Part shown: positions 8,639 through 17,866 of the stretch, piece after piece | Position numbering within the stretch: the stretch's first letter is position 1 | How the letters are laid out: each line of letters begins with the position of its first letter | Source: an uncultured Clostridia bacterium | GTDB lineage: Bacteria > Bacillota > Clostridia > UBA1381 | Assembly: GCA_934462715.1 (NCBI GenBank) | Contig: CAKSIJ010000008.1 | Coordinates: forward strand, 1 to 64,000 | Direction of reading: 5' to 3' | DNA length: 64,000 bases | Translations under genes and position numbers: made by a program | The notes under the pieces: model-generated | What the model saw: only the letters and a program-made list of their open reading frames with translations | The model's database searches: none | What the model was told of the DNA's origin: nothing

Positions 8639-8931
8639 TGCAATTTCAACAGATGTAACATAACTGTAAAATTGCTGACAAAGAACAATATCCCTGTAAC
8701 AATCACATTATAACAGTAATATTTTGAAAATATTTTTGTATTAAATGTGAAATATTACGGGCTGTTCCGTTATAATTATACAGATTCATCCATTATCGCT
8801 TATTTTACTATTTTTAATCTTCGTTGTCAATATTATTTAAGTAAATTCGTAAAATTTTGGCTTATTTTATTTTATTTTTGATATTTATTTGTGAATTTGT
8901 CGTCCCTTTTGTAGATAATGCATAACAAAAC

Positions 8932-8972
8932 CGAAAAAATCCCGCCGTATTTTTCTTATACGTCGGGATTTC
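8932..8972 (-). terminator. Terminator of the first LCP gene
   Basis: Arms AATCCCGACGTA and TACGGCGGGATT close a short loop; TTTTTT follows on the minus strand. It lies 15 bases beyond the stop at 8987. Confidence 0.8.
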
Positions 8973-8986
8973 TTCTTGTTTACTGT

Positions 8987-10522
8987 TTATTCGTCCAGAT
9001 TTATATATTCGTCGTCTTCGGTATAGTAATCGTCGTCCGTTCCGTAATCCTCACTGCCGGCGGTGCTTTGCGGAGCTTTTGTCGCTTCGCTGTCCGCTTT
9101 CGGCGTTTCGGTATTCTTCGGCTTCGGGGTTATTATAATATCATCTTTTTTGTCGGTTGACTTGTCCGCAGCGGAGGAATTGCCTTTATTTGTCTTATCG
9201 GTCTTTCCGCCGCTCTTGTTTTCATACTCGTCATAGTTGGTGAATTCCTCACCGTCCTCCTCCGACGTACTTTGATTTTTTGAGCCGGATTTATTTGAGG
9301 AAGTACCCGCTGTCGGCTCGCTTGTCGGCTTTTCGCTTTCAGTGTTCTTCTTATCCGATGAGGAAAGCACCTTTTTCGTGCCTTTAAGGTCGCTCAGACT
9401 TATTACATTGGTAAGATTATCAACCTGATAGTCAAATTCGGTTTCAATCAAGGTTTTTGTTTCGCTGAAATCGCAGATAAAATACCAAGCTTTCAGCCTT
9501 TTTGATTCTCCCGGCAGACTGAATGAATGAATATTTTCACTCTTTAAATCCTTTAAGTATTTTGAATACTTGACAGCGTCACCCACCGAAAAATTCGTTT
9601 TCATGTTCTTTTTGAGCTTTGAGTAAATGCTCGGCACCTTTGTGATAAGTCCGATATTCACTTTCTGCTCTACTGCGGCTTTTATAAATTCCTGCTGTCT
9701 TTCAACTCTGCTGATGTCGCTGCCGTCCTTTGTACCGTTGTTGCTCTTTCTGTATCTCAAAAACTGCTGTACCTGATTTCCCGAAAGCTTCTGCAAGCCC
9801 GGCTTTAGGTGAATATGCAGATCCTGTGTCGGATCGTCATAGTTCATTCCCCGCCCCTTGCCCTCTATGTCCGGAACGTCAAACTCGATAGGGCCGACAA
9901 GGTTTGCAAGCTCGTCGATTGCGTCAAAGTTCATCTCCAAATAATAATGAATCGGAACTCCCGTCAGCGATTCCACGGCACGGATACTTCCCATCGGTCC
10001 GATAAGCTTGCCGTCATTGTCATGCATTGCGTGAACCTCGTTTATTTTTCTCGTTACTTTTCTGTCCTGTACCTTGATCTGCGTATCTCTCGGTATCGAC
10101 AAAAGCTTTGCTCCCGGATTTTTTAAATCGTAGGAAACAAGCATCATCGCATCTGTCCGCAAGCCCTCCTTGTCCACTCCGAGAAGCAGAACGTTCAGCT
10201 TGCCTTTTTCCATGTCCACCGGTATGAGCGCGCCCTCCGCATCACCGCCCGATAAGCTTCTTCCCATAAGGAACATAAATGCGGCAACTGCTAAAAGTAC
10301 TATTATAAGTATTGCCTTCAGCGGCGTATGCTTCTTTTTCTTCTTATTATTTCTGCCTTTTTTCTTTGTATTCGGCTTTCCGCTTTTTCTCACAGCCGCC
10401 CCATTTCCCGAATGAGTTCCGCCGTTTTTAAGTATCTCCGGAACGTCTATATCTTCATAATTATATTGCTGTTTCTTTCTTGTCGATTCCCCGGAGGTGT
10501 TTCTTCCTCTTGCTCTTCTCAT
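8987..10522 (-). CDS. LytR-CpsA-Psr (LCP) family wall-polymer transferase
   Basis: A 511-residue membrane protein. The cytoplasmic N-terminus (1-65) is very basic, with runs of Lys and Arg, followed by one membrane helix (about 69-88). The LCP domain spans about 110-300: LNVLLLGVD, RTDAMMLVS, LLSIPRDT with the Arg and Asp residues that bind the polyprenyl-pyrophosphate substrate, and the DISRVERQQEFI motif near its end. LCP enzymes move wall polymers from undecaprenyl phosphate carriers to peptidoglycan. The C-terminal ~130 residues form a low-complexity tail rich in Ser, Lys, Thr, Asp and Glu that ends very acidic, unusual for the family. It is one of two LCP genes side by side, next to the S-layer gene and upstream of a polymer-synthesis cluster, so ligation of the SLH-binding polymer is a likely role. 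Confidence 0.9.
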   Translation of the reverse strand: MRRARGRNTSGESTRKKQQYNYEDIDVPEILKNGGTHSGNGAAVRKSGKPNTKKKGRNNKKKKKHTPLKAILIIVLLAVAAFMFLMGRSLSGGDAEGALIPVDMEKGKLNVLLLGVDKEGLRTDAMMLVSYDLKNPGAKLLSIPRDTQIKVQDRKVTRKINEVHAMHDNDGKLIGPMGSIRAVESLTGVPIHYYLEMNFDAIDELANLVGPIEFDVPDIEGKGRGMNYDDPTQDLHIHLKPGLQKLSGNQVQQFLRYRKSNNGTKDGSDISRVERQQEFIKAAVEQKVNIGLITKVPSIYSKLKKNMKTNFSVGDAVKYSKYLKDLKSENIHSFSLPGESKRLKAWYFICDFSETKTLIETEFDYQVDNLTNVISLSDLKGTKKVLSSSDKKNTESEKPTSEPTAGTSSNKSGSKNQSTSEEDGEEFTNYDEYENKSGGKTDKTNKGNSSAADKSTDKKDDIIITPKPKNTETPKADSEATKAPQSTAGSEDYGTDDDYYTEDDEYINLDE

Positions 10523-10589
10523 TTAAAGCTCCTTTCCGCCCTTTTCAGCGAATGAGTATTTTTTAACAGTATTGGTTTTCACAAATAAT

Positions 10590-10620
10590 GCGGCTGCGGA
10601 AAGTTACTGTCCGCAGCCGC
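10590..10620 (-). terminator. Hairpin after the second LCP gene
   Basis: A perfect GCGGCTGCGG/CCGCAGCCGC stem 17 bases past the stop at 10637. The minus-strand tail is only moderately T-rich (ATTATTTG), so termination may be partial and read-through into the next LCP gene is possible. Confidence 0.6.
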
Positions 10621-10636
10621 CCGTAGTGTTTTATTT

Positions 10637-12574
10637 TTAATTGTTCGGAACGGGTCTTTGGAAACCGCCGCCCGTCTGTGCCGGAGTTTTGGTCGGCGCA
10701 GGTGTGCTTGCTGCCGGCTGTGTCGGCTTTGGTGTACTCTGTGACGGCTTCTGCGATACCGGAGGCGGTGTGTGAACATTTGATAATCCGCTGTTTCCTC
10801 CGCCGTTTACAAATCCGTCCTTTGATGAGCTTCCGAATGACGGCTTCGGATTTTGGGTCTGCGCCGGAGCTTCGGTTTTTTCCGGCTCCTTGCTGCTTTC
10901 AGCCACCTTGCTTTCGGTCGGCTTGGTTGATTCCTTGCCGTCCGCCTTTGCTGTTGCCGAAGCTTTCGGCTTTTCGCTCGCTTTTTTGGTTGCTTTCGGA
11001 GTTGCCGACTGTGTATTCTTCGGTTTTTCCGTAGCCGCCGCACTTGCTGACGGCGATGGTGACACAGACGGCTGTTCGCTCGTCTTAATCTCCGATACCT
11101 TTGACGGATCTGCCGTCTTTCCGTATACCGCTCCCTTGATAGGCTTGTCAATCGTCGTGTACGATGTATCATAGCCGAACACCGTTTCAATAAGCTCCTT
11201 TGTCGCTTTCATGTCCGCAAGCCAGTATGAAGCTTCGTATTCGCTTCCGCTGTAATCTCCCGGCAAGCTGTATGCGGTGAGATTTTCAAGCTTTAAATTC
11301 ATAAGCGGGCTCGCATATTTCGCAATATCCGAAACCGTGAAATTCGATTTTATGTTCTTTGAAAGAGTTTTGTATAAATCGGTAAGCTTGCCGATTATTC
11401 CGGCATTCAGCTTCTGGCTCGCAAGCTCCTTTATAAAGTCCTGCTGAACTTTTACTCTCTTTATATCCCCCTCGGGATAGCTTCTGAAACGGACAAGCTG
11501 TTCCGCCTTGTCGCCGTCCAAAAGCTGATACCCTTGTTTTAAGTGAATGTATAAATCCTGGGTCGGATCTTCGTAATTCATGTTCTGCGGAACGTTATAG
11601 TATACCCCTCCGAGTGCGTCTATCGTTTCTCTGAACGCTTTAAAGCTGAATTCAACATAATAGTTAATCGGGATTCCCGTCAGTCTTGTTACCGCTTCAA
11701 TCGAGCCCTCCGGACCTGCGATTTTTCCGCTTTTCTTTGAAATTGCATGAGCCGCATTGATTTTCTGGTATCTCGAGCCTATATACATTCTTGTATCTCT
11801 CGGAATGGACAGCATATCGACAGTGCCATCGTCTGTGTCAAACGACGCAACTATCATCGTATCGGTTCTCAAGCCCTCGTTGTCAACTCCCAGTACAAGT
11901 ACGTTAACCTTTCCCGTAACCTCGTCAACCGGTTCGATGTATTCCTCCGAAACATCATTTCCGCTGCCGCCGAAAAATCCGCCGAAGCTGAATGCCAGCA
12001 CCGAACCTACCAATATAACTGCAAGCGATACCGCAAAAATTACGGCATATTTCTTTGAAAATATTTTCTTTCTTTTTTTAACCTTGATTTCGGGTGTATT
12101 ATTACTTTCCGCTTCCGGCGAAGCTGTCGGTTCCTCTGCGGTTATTGCGGCTTCCTGCGTATTTTCGGTGCTTTCCTGCGAGCTTTTCGGCTGATATATT
12201 TTTATATCCGCCTCCGGCTCGTCTGCCGCGATACCGTCCGAAACGCTTTCTTCGGGAACGGCTTCGTTAGTTTTTTCAGCCGCAATGTCCGTTCCGCCGT
12301 TATCTGCCGTATCGGATATATCCCCGTTTAAAATATCTCCTGCACTCTCATTAATATCAATATCGCCGATATTTTCCGGGGTGTCCGCCGGATTCTCCGT
12401 CTGAACGTCATAATTTTCATCACCGAAATATTTTTTTCTTAACTCTTTGTCCTCTTCTTCGTTTACTCTATATAAAGAACCCTCGTCAGAGCTGCGGTAT
12501 GCAGCTTCGGAAAATCTGTTTTTCTTCTTGCCTATTCCCGATACGGGTCCGCTTCCTTTTCTCGCTCTTTTCAC
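10637..12574 (-). CDS. LytR-CpsA-Psr (LCP) family protein with Pro/Ser/Lys-rich tail
   Basis: A 645-residue membrane protein, paralogous to the one at 8987. A long acidic cytoplasmic segment (about 1-170) precedes one membrane helix (about 178-200). The LCP domain spans about 225-410: VNVLVLGVDNEGLRTDTM, MLSIPRDTRMY, and GDIKRVKVQQDFI carry the conserved Arg and Asp residues. After about residue 480 comes a ~160-residue tail of Pro, Ser, Thr, Lys and Ala repeats ending PKPTQPAAS..PAPTKTPAQT, probably a wall-spanning spacer. The acidic N-terminal segment is much longer than in typical LCP proteins and could be a docking or regulatory region. Together with its neighbour it suggests two polymer classes or redundant attachment. 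Confidence 0.88.
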   Translation of the reverse strand: MKRARKGSGPVSGIGKKKNRFSEAAYRSSDEGSLYRVNEEEDKELRKKYFGDENYDVQTENPADTPENIGDIDINESAGDILNGDISDTADNGGTDIAAEKTNEAVPEESVSDGIAADEPEADIKIYQPKSSQESTENTQEAAITAEEPTASPEAESNNTPEIKVKKRKKIFSKKYAVIFAVSLAVILVGSVLAFSFGGFFGGSGNDVSEEYIEPVDEVTGKVNVLVLGVDNEGLRTDTMIVASFDTDDGTVDMLSIPRDTRMYIGSRYQKINAAHAISKKSGKIAGPEGSIEAVTRLTGIPINYYVEFSFKAFRETIDALGGVYYNVPQNMNYEDPTQDLYIHLKQGYQLLDGDKAEQLVRFRSYPEGDIKRVKVQQDFIKELASQKLNAGIIGKLTDLYKTLSKNIKSNFTVSDIAKYASPLMNLKLENLTAYSLPGDYSGSEYEASYWLADMKATKELIETVFGYDTSYTTIDKPIKGAVYGKTADPSKVSEIKTSEQPSVSPSPSASAAATEKPKNTQSATPKATKKASEKPKASATAKADGKESTKPTESKVAESSKEPEKTEAPAQTQNPKPSFGSSSKDGFVNGGGNSGLSNVHTPPPVSQKPSQSTPKPTQPAASTPAPTKTPAQTGGGFQRPVPNN

Positions 12575-12826
12575 TTATTACTCCCTTCTTTCTTTTAAAT
12601 TCCCTATTTTCATTCTTCCGCTGTACAACAGTGTAACGCTCCGTGCGGAAAAGATATTTTTCTTTTTTTGATTTTTTTCCTCAAAATAACTCTTTTTTCT
12701 GCATTACGTCTGATATTATAACACTATATATCCCATTCTGTCAACATTTTGAAAGAAACTTTAACAATTAGCATAAAAGACCGTATAAATTCATGCCGTT
12801 TATTACATTCGTTTGACGATAAACCG

Positions 12827-13762
12827 TCACCGCTCCGCACATCTGCCCTGGTATGTATTTCTTCTGACCATTTCCTTGTCTATTTCGTTAAGCACGCAAA
12901 ATTTTTTCAGACTCCACAGCGGAGCAATCAGCGAATCCCGTCCGCCGTCACCGGTAAGTCTTTGGATTATTATATCCTCCGGTATGATTTCCAGTGCGTC
13001 AACGATTATGTCTACATACTCCTCACGCATAAGAGTTTTAAATTCTCCTCTTGCATACATATCCGCAAGCGGCGTACCCTTTAAAACGTGAAGCAGATGG
13101 AGCTTGATCGTATGCGGTTTAAGCTCTGCGGTTTTTCTCACGCTTTCGAGCATCATTTCCCTTGTTTCTCCGGGTAGTCCCATTATGAGATGTACGCACA
13201 CGTTAATCCCAAGCTCTTTAAGACGGTTGTAGCCCTCCAGAAATTCCGCATAGGTATGACAACGGTTTATTCTTTCTCCCGTTTCGTCAAAAACGCTTTG
13301 CAATCCAAGCTCTACAACAAGATATGTTCTTTCGGACAGCTCTTTAAGATATTCGACAACATCGCCTGCAAGTGCGTCCGCTCTTGTCGCTATGCTTAAA
13401 CCCACAACATCGGGAAGCGCAAGCACCGGTTCAAATTTTTTTCTCAGCTCATCTGCCGGCGCATATGTATTAGTATGTGCCTGAAAATAAGGTATATACT
13501 TCGCCTTGTGCCACTTTTTAAGCATTTTTTGCTTTACTTCTTCAAACTGTTCAACTATATTATCCTCGGGATTTCCGGCAAAATCGCCGCTTCCGGAGGA
13601 GGAGCAGTAAATACAGCCTCCGACTCCCTTGCTTCCGTCTATGTTCGGGCAGGTAAATCCGCCGTTAAGGCTGACCTTGAACACCTTGCACCCGAACATA
13701 CTCTGCAAATGATAATTCCATGTATGGTACCTTTTATTATCAAGAGAATATTTGAATTTCAT
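12827..13762 (-). CDS. Radical SAM protein, TIGR01212/YhcC type
   Basis: A 311-residue protein with the radical SAM cluster cysteines at Cys38, Cys50 and Cys53 (TCPNIDGSKGVGGCIYC), the spacing of the TIGR01212 family rather than the canonical CX3CX2C. The VELGLQSVFDETGERINR and LIMGLPGET segments are typical of the related oxygen-independent coproporphyrinogen oxidase/Elp3-like SAM barrel. The family's exact reaction is not settled; it is found across bacteria. The stop codon overlaps nothing, and the start at 13762 overlaps the last base of the DUF4330 gene, so it is the last gene of the polymer cluster operon. Confidence 0.85.
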   Translation of the reverse strand: MKFKYSLDNKRYHTWNYHLQSMFGCKVFKVSLNGGFTCPNIDGSKGVGGCIYCSSSGSGDFAGNPEDNIVEQFEEVKQKMLKKWHKAKYIPYFQAHTNTYAPADELRKKFEPVLALPDVVGLSIATRADALAGDVVEYLKELSERTYLVVELGLQSVFDETGERINRCHTYAEFLEGYNRLKELGINVCVHLIMGLPGETREMMLESVRKTAELKPHTIKLHLLHVLKGTPLADMYARGEFKTLMREEYVDIIVDALEIIPEDIIIQRLTGDGGRDSLIAPLWSLKKFCVLNEIDKEMVRRNTYQGRCAER

Positions 13763-14262
13763 TACTGCTCAACTACCTTAACGCTTTTGACAATTCCGTA
13801 AGAGGTTACATAACCGTTGTTTAAAGTGAGATTTTCGCCGACAATCAGCTTTTTGCCGGAGATAGTGTAAAAATTATCGTCCGTTTCTGTACCGCTCACT
13901 CTCATGGTTAAAAGAGCGTCATAGGTTTCTACAAGCTCCACCGTTGTGTACTCGCCGTTATTAAGGCGCACAAGCTCCTCGGCAGGGCTTACCTTTACAT
14001 CTGTTATTTCTCCCAGTTCCTTTTTCGTGTCCGGTTCAACCCAGCCTGTCAGCTCTCTGTTGATTGCGTCAACCGATGGCTGTCTGATCTGCTTGATTTT
14101 TACCGTATACTCAATCGTTTTATCCGATGTCAGACGGCTTTCGGCTTTATCGAATTTTACAAATGCTGAAAGTGCAAGCACCGCTATAACAACCACTATC
14201 AGCAAATCCAAAATGTTGACCTTGCCGAAAATTTTTCCTTTGGAATCTATTATTTTTTTCAT
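13762..14262 (-). CDS. DUF4330 membrane-anchored protein (second of pair)
   Basis: A 166-residue protein with the DUF4330 start (MKKIIDSKGKIFGKVNILDLL): a short cytoplasmic segment, one membrane helix at about 17-38, then an extracytoplasmic beta-rich domain. Function of the family is unknown; members commonly sit near exopolysaccharide genes in Firmicutes and cyanobacteria-like clusters. It lies directly after a paralogue (14283-14765) and before the radical SAM gene, which it overlaps by one base, so they are co-transcribed with the glycosyltransferase upstream. Confidence 0.82.
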   Translation of the reverse strand: MKKIIDSKGKIFGKVNILDLLIVVVIAVLALSAFVKFDKAESRLTSDKTIEYTVKIKQIRQPSVDAINRELTGWVEPDTKKELGEITDVKVSPAEELVRLNNGEYTTVELVETYDALLTMRVSGTETDDNFYTISGKKLIVGENLTLNNGYVTSYGIVKSVKVVEQ

Positions 14263-14282
14263 CCGCTTATGTCCTTTCCTTA

Positions 14283-14753
14283 TTATTCCGGTTTTTCCAC
14301 GGCTATAACATAGCCCGCTCCGGTGAAGTCCTTAGTTGCCACACTCAGATATTTTCCTATATATATGTCGGTATCTGTGGTAAGCTCCATATCAAGCTCC
14401 GCATTGTATCTTTCCGGCACATCTACCTTTACAACACTTCCGTCTACCGTCGATACATTGTATTCGGTTGATTTCTTTATTCTTACATCATTCAAAACCC
14501 CGAACTGCTTGTTCTGTATTCTGTCAAAAACGGTTTTTCCCGGAATTATTGAATCGCAGAAATCCTTTTCAACGTTTTTCAGCTCCAGTGTTATCTCATA
14601 CGTTCTCGTCGGCGACGACTTTGTTATATTTTTTTTCAGAAAAACATAAGCTCCGCTCACCGCTGCCACCGCAAATACTATTATCAGTATATCTACTATA
14701 TTCAATACTCCGAAAAGCTTGCCCTTTTCATCTATCATTTTCATATTTTTATT
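14283..14753 (-). CDS. DUF4330 membrane-anchored protein (first of pair)
   Basis: A 156-residue paralogue of the next gene, with the same MIDEKGKLFGVLNIVDILI start and one membrane helix (about 16-37) followed by an extracytoplasmic domain with VRIKKSTEYNVS. I place the start at the ATG at 14753 (MKMIDEKGK); in-frame ATGs at 14765 and 14756 are also possible. Two tandem DUF4330 genes downstream of a GT4 transferase suggest a paired accessory role in polymer export or assembly, but no function is established. Confidence 0.78.
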   Translation of the reverse strand, partial: NKNMKMIDEKGKLFGVLNIVDILIIVFAVAAVSGAYVFLKKNITKSSPTRTYEITLELKNVEKDFCDSIIPGKTVFDRIQNKQFGVLNDVRIKKSTEYNVSTVDGSVVKVDVPERYNAELDMELTTDTDIYIGKYLSVATKDFTGAGYVIAVEKPE

Positions 14754-14772
14754 CATTCCTTTCATTTTTCAT

Positions 14773-15864
14773 TTATTTCAGATTATCATATATTTCTTCA
14801 AGCTTTGTCGACATTGCTTCCACAGAAAATATCTCTCTTGACCTTTTCATTCCCTCTATTCCCATTTTGTGGCGCAGCTCTTTGCTGTCTGCAAGCTCTA
14901 AAACAGCCTCGGCAAACGCTTCTTTGTTATAGTTCGGGACTATAAACCCGCTTTTTTTGTTATCTATTACCTCGCTCGGTCCTCCCGACGCCGTTGCGAT
15001 TGCCGGAACTCCTATGCTCATTCCCTCTATCAGTGATATGCTCAGAGCCTCTCTTTCGGAGGTTATTGTGTTTATATCAAGCATATTCATCTCGGCGGTA
15101 ATATCGGGCTTGTATCCCGTAAAAACAACCTTATCCTCAATTGCAAGCTCTCTGCAATACTCCCGAAGCTCCGATTCAAGGCTTCCTCCGCCTACTATCA
15201 CAAAGCGCACATCATCTCTCGCCCCGCAAATCAGACTTGCCGAATCAAGAAACAGTCTGTGATTTTTTACAGGCTCAAGCCGTGCTACTATTCCGACAGT
15301 AACGGCATTTTCGGGAATCCCGTATTTTTGCCTTACTCTGATTTTATCCTCCGCCGTATATTTTCTCAGCGGATATACTCCGTTATATACAAGCCTTAAC
15401 TTTCTTTTGCTTATACCGTCCTTTCGGAGGTTTTCGCACACTGCGTTCGATACTCCTATGACTATGTTGCTCAGAGTGTTGTTAACCGCCCCGTATATCA
15501 GCCTTTTCACTCCGGTTTTCGGGTCTTCCAGACAATGCCTTGTGCTTACCACCGATATGCCGCACTCTTTCGCCGCTATCCTTGCGGAAAGGCTTGCGTG
15601 AGTATGCACTATATCCGGTTTTTCACGCTTGAATCTGTCCCTCAGCTCCTTTATTCCTCCCTTGGAAAAGGACTCGTCCGCTATCTGCGGTACTTCAACC
15701 ACTCTCATTCCCAGAGTAATCAGCTTCGGAGAAAGCTCCGACTTTTCGGGCAGAAATGCCGTGCAGTCATATTTGACCGAATCGTATGCCCTTGCAAAAT
15801 TCATAAGCCATACCCCTGCGCCGCCTACGTTTGTGTCGGTCAGCACATGAATTATTTTTTTCAC
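14773..15864 (-). CDS. GT4-family glycosyltransferase
   Basis: A 363-residue two-domain GT-B enzyme. The N-terminal domain has the glycine-rich TNVGGAGVWLMNFA acceptor loop and the VHTHASLSARIAA histidine segment. The C-terminal Rossmann domain has VARLEPVKNH, the nucleotide-sugar contact region, and the EX7E-type SEREALSISLIEGMSIG. Such enzymes add sugars from UDP- or GDP-sugars to lipid-linked glycans at the inner membrane face. It is one of two GT4 genes bracketing the ligase, flippase and pyruvyltransferase genes, so it probably builds the secondary cell-wall polymer. Confidence 0.88.
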   Translation of the reverse strand: MKKIIHVLTDTNVGGAGVWLMNFARAYDSVKYDCTAFLPEKSELSPKLITLGMRVVEVPQIADESFSKGGIKELRDRFKREKPDIVHTHASLSARIAAKECGISVVSTRHCLEDPKTGVKRLIYGAVNNTLSNIVIGVSNAVCENLRKDGISKRKLRLVYNGVYPLRKYTAEDKIRVRQKYGIPENAVTVGIVARLEPVKNHRLFLDSASLICGARDDVRFVIVGGGSLESELREYCRELAIEDKVVFTGYKPDITAEMNMLDINTITSEREALSISLIEGMSIGVPAIATASGGPSEVIDNKKSGFIVPNYNKEAFAEAVLELADSKELRHKMGIEGMKRSREIFSVEAMSTKLEEIYDNLK

Positions 15865-15920
15865 TGTTTTTTTTCAATCCTTTCAGCTGTTCCGTAATAT
15901 ACGAATACTTCCGTTAGTTT

Positions 15921-17804
15921 TCACCTTAATTCCATGCAATTCTCTTTTTGCGACAAAGCCACTCCGCTTTGGAGAATTGCAAGATATATCCAGAAAATCA
16001 AAACCATTCGGTAATTATACCACAAATTCTCCGCAATGCCTTGAAAAAGATAACCGATCAAAGCTCCGCCTATTGCAAGAGCGACATTTTTATTTACCGA
16101 ATTATTATCCTTAAGCGAAGCAATTTGTTTGAATGACATAAATATTATTGCAACGAACACAACAAGTCCGAGAATTCCCATTTCAACCACAAGCTGAATA
16201 TAGAAATTATGCGAATGGAGAGCAAAGCCCGCTCCGTTCAGGGCATAATTCTGATAGATTCTTTCAAACGCACCCGAACCGAGTCCGATTCCGCCGAGCC
16301 AGTAATCCTTTGCTATTCTCAGAGAGGCAATCCAGACCGAAACTCTGTAGGCGGTGGACGAATCCTTCATATTTCCGATACTTGTTATACGCGACATTAT
16401 ACTTTCGGGAAGTACAAACGGAAGAATCAAAAGCATGACAATGCATACGGTTGCCCATCTTCTGTCCTTCATAATCATGAAGAAGCCTATTGCAAGCACC
16501 ACTGCCACCCATGCGGCTCTTGACCAGGTATATACAATACATATAAGCATTGCGGCAGCCGAAACAAAAAATACGATTTTTGAAAAAACATTTTTTGCGC
16601 TGACAAGCATTGCAACCGCAACGGGCATGAGAAGAACAAGATACTGACCGAGTACGTTTGGATTATCAAACGTTCCGTACACTCTTACTCCTATATCCTC
16701 GAACATATTTGAATCCACCCAACTGAGCATAGACTGACTTTCGCCGAAAAAGTTCTGATAAATCCCGACCAGCGCAACAGCAAAGCCGGATAAAACAAAC
16801 ACGGTTACGAGATTATACCATTCATTTTTGGTTTTTAAGGTATTTACAATTATAAAGAATGAAAAAGCAAATGCGGCATAGAGAATAAATATTTCTATGC
16901 TTTTAACTCTGTTAAAGCTTGCAAGCGAGGAAATTGCCGCAAGTGCAATAAATGCTGTAATAAGAAAACTCATGGGAGTAACGGTATAAACCTTTATTCT
17001 TCCGCAGATTATTCCTATGAAAAATGAAACCGCCGTAAGTATTATCAGACCGGCACATGCCATAGTCGGCAGAATCGGTGCAAAAAACACAGTCATGTAC
17101 ACGCCCATAAGAGTATAGCGCAAAATCAGCAAAACCACCGCTGCCGCTATAACCGAAAGACAGATTATCGCCGGTGAAAGAATACCTGCCGATATGCCTG
17201 TCGCAAAAAATATCACAGCGAATACCTTTATTCCCTTAATATCATGCAGCTCCATTCCGTCATCGGGAATTTTATAGCTGTTAAAAGCTGAGCCGATAAA
17301 TTTCAGCAGTGATGAACCGGCATAAAGCTGAGTTATATTTGCGGGAATAACAAGCATTATTACCGAAGCTACAGCCAAAGCGGCAATTGTTATTACTTTC
17401 ATTGCCGAAAAATTTCTCACCGCCAATATTCCGATAACCGAACCGACAGTAAAAAAAGTGCAGAGTATGCCGTATTGCCTTACCGGGATTCTGAATATAT
17501 TATTAATCAAATCCATAACGGCGCTGTTTTCATCTCTCTCTTTTATTCCGGCAGATAGTTTTTTACTCAGCGCAAACAGCAGCCTTACAGGTAATGTTAC
17601 CGCCTTAAACACCGCACTTTCCCGCCAAAAAGAGCCGCACAGAAATTTATTTGTGAAAGCATTGCAAATAACGCTGCCCGATGATGATTTTTTGAAAAAT
17701 CCACAAACGGACGCTATTATTTTTTCAAGAAAGCTGTTATCATAAATTTTGAGAATTTTTTTAAACAGCGTAATTATAAAGTTAATTATGATACTGTCAT
17801 TCAT
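15921..17804 (-). CDS. O-antigen ligase/polymerase (Wzy_C)-type membrane protein
   Basis: A 627-residue integral membrane protein with about 12 hydrophobic helices. The Wzy_C signature is visible: a periplasm-facing Arg in YTWSRAAWVAV and the LHSHNFYIQLVVEMGILG segment holding the conserved His. In Gram-positives such proteins polymerise lipid-linked repeat units or ligate glycans to acceptors. The ~130-residue N-terminal cytoplasmic region, before the first helix bundle, is longer than usual. Position between a GT4 gene and murJ supports a wall-glycan role. Confidence 0.85.
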   Translation of the reverse strand: MNDSIIINFIITLFKKILKIYDNSFLEKIIASVCGFFKKSSSGSVICNAFTNKFLCGSFWRESAVFKAVTLPVRLLFALSKKLSAGIKERDENSAVMDLINNIFRIPVRQYGILCTFFTVGSVIGILAVRNFSAMKVITIAALAVASVIMLVIPANITQLYAGSSLLKFIGSAFNSYKIPDDGMELHDIKGIKVFAVIFFATGISAGILSPAIICLSVIAAAVVLLILRYTLMGVYMTVFFAPILPTMACAGLIILTAVSFFIGIICGRIKVYTVTPMSFLITAFIALAAISSLASFNRVKSIEIFILYAAFAFSFFIIVNTLKTKNEWYNLVTVFVLSGFAVALVGIYQNFFGESQSMLSWVDSNMFEDIGVRVYGTFDNPNVLGQYLVLLMPVAVAMLVSAKNVFSKIVFFVSAAAMLICIVYTWSRAAWVAVVLAIGFFMIMKDRRWATVCIVMLLILPFVLPESIMSRITSIGNMKDSSTAYRVSVWIASLRIAKDYWLGGIGLGSGAFERIYQNYALNGAGFALHSHNFYIQLVVEMGILGLVVFVAIIFMSFKQIASLKDNNSVNKNVALAIGGALIGYLFQGIAENLWYNYRMVLIFWIYLAILQSGVALSQKENCMELR

Positions 17805-17866
17805 TTTTATATGTTCCTCCGCTTTTCACAGCAATTTGCAGCTCCCGTTTACCGGAGCCTTGTATT

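Noticed and set aside
10807..11190. Arg-rich minus-strand frame inside the second LCP gene
   Set aside because: It is the shifted-frame shadow of the repetitive Pro/Ser/Lys tail and has no ribosome site.
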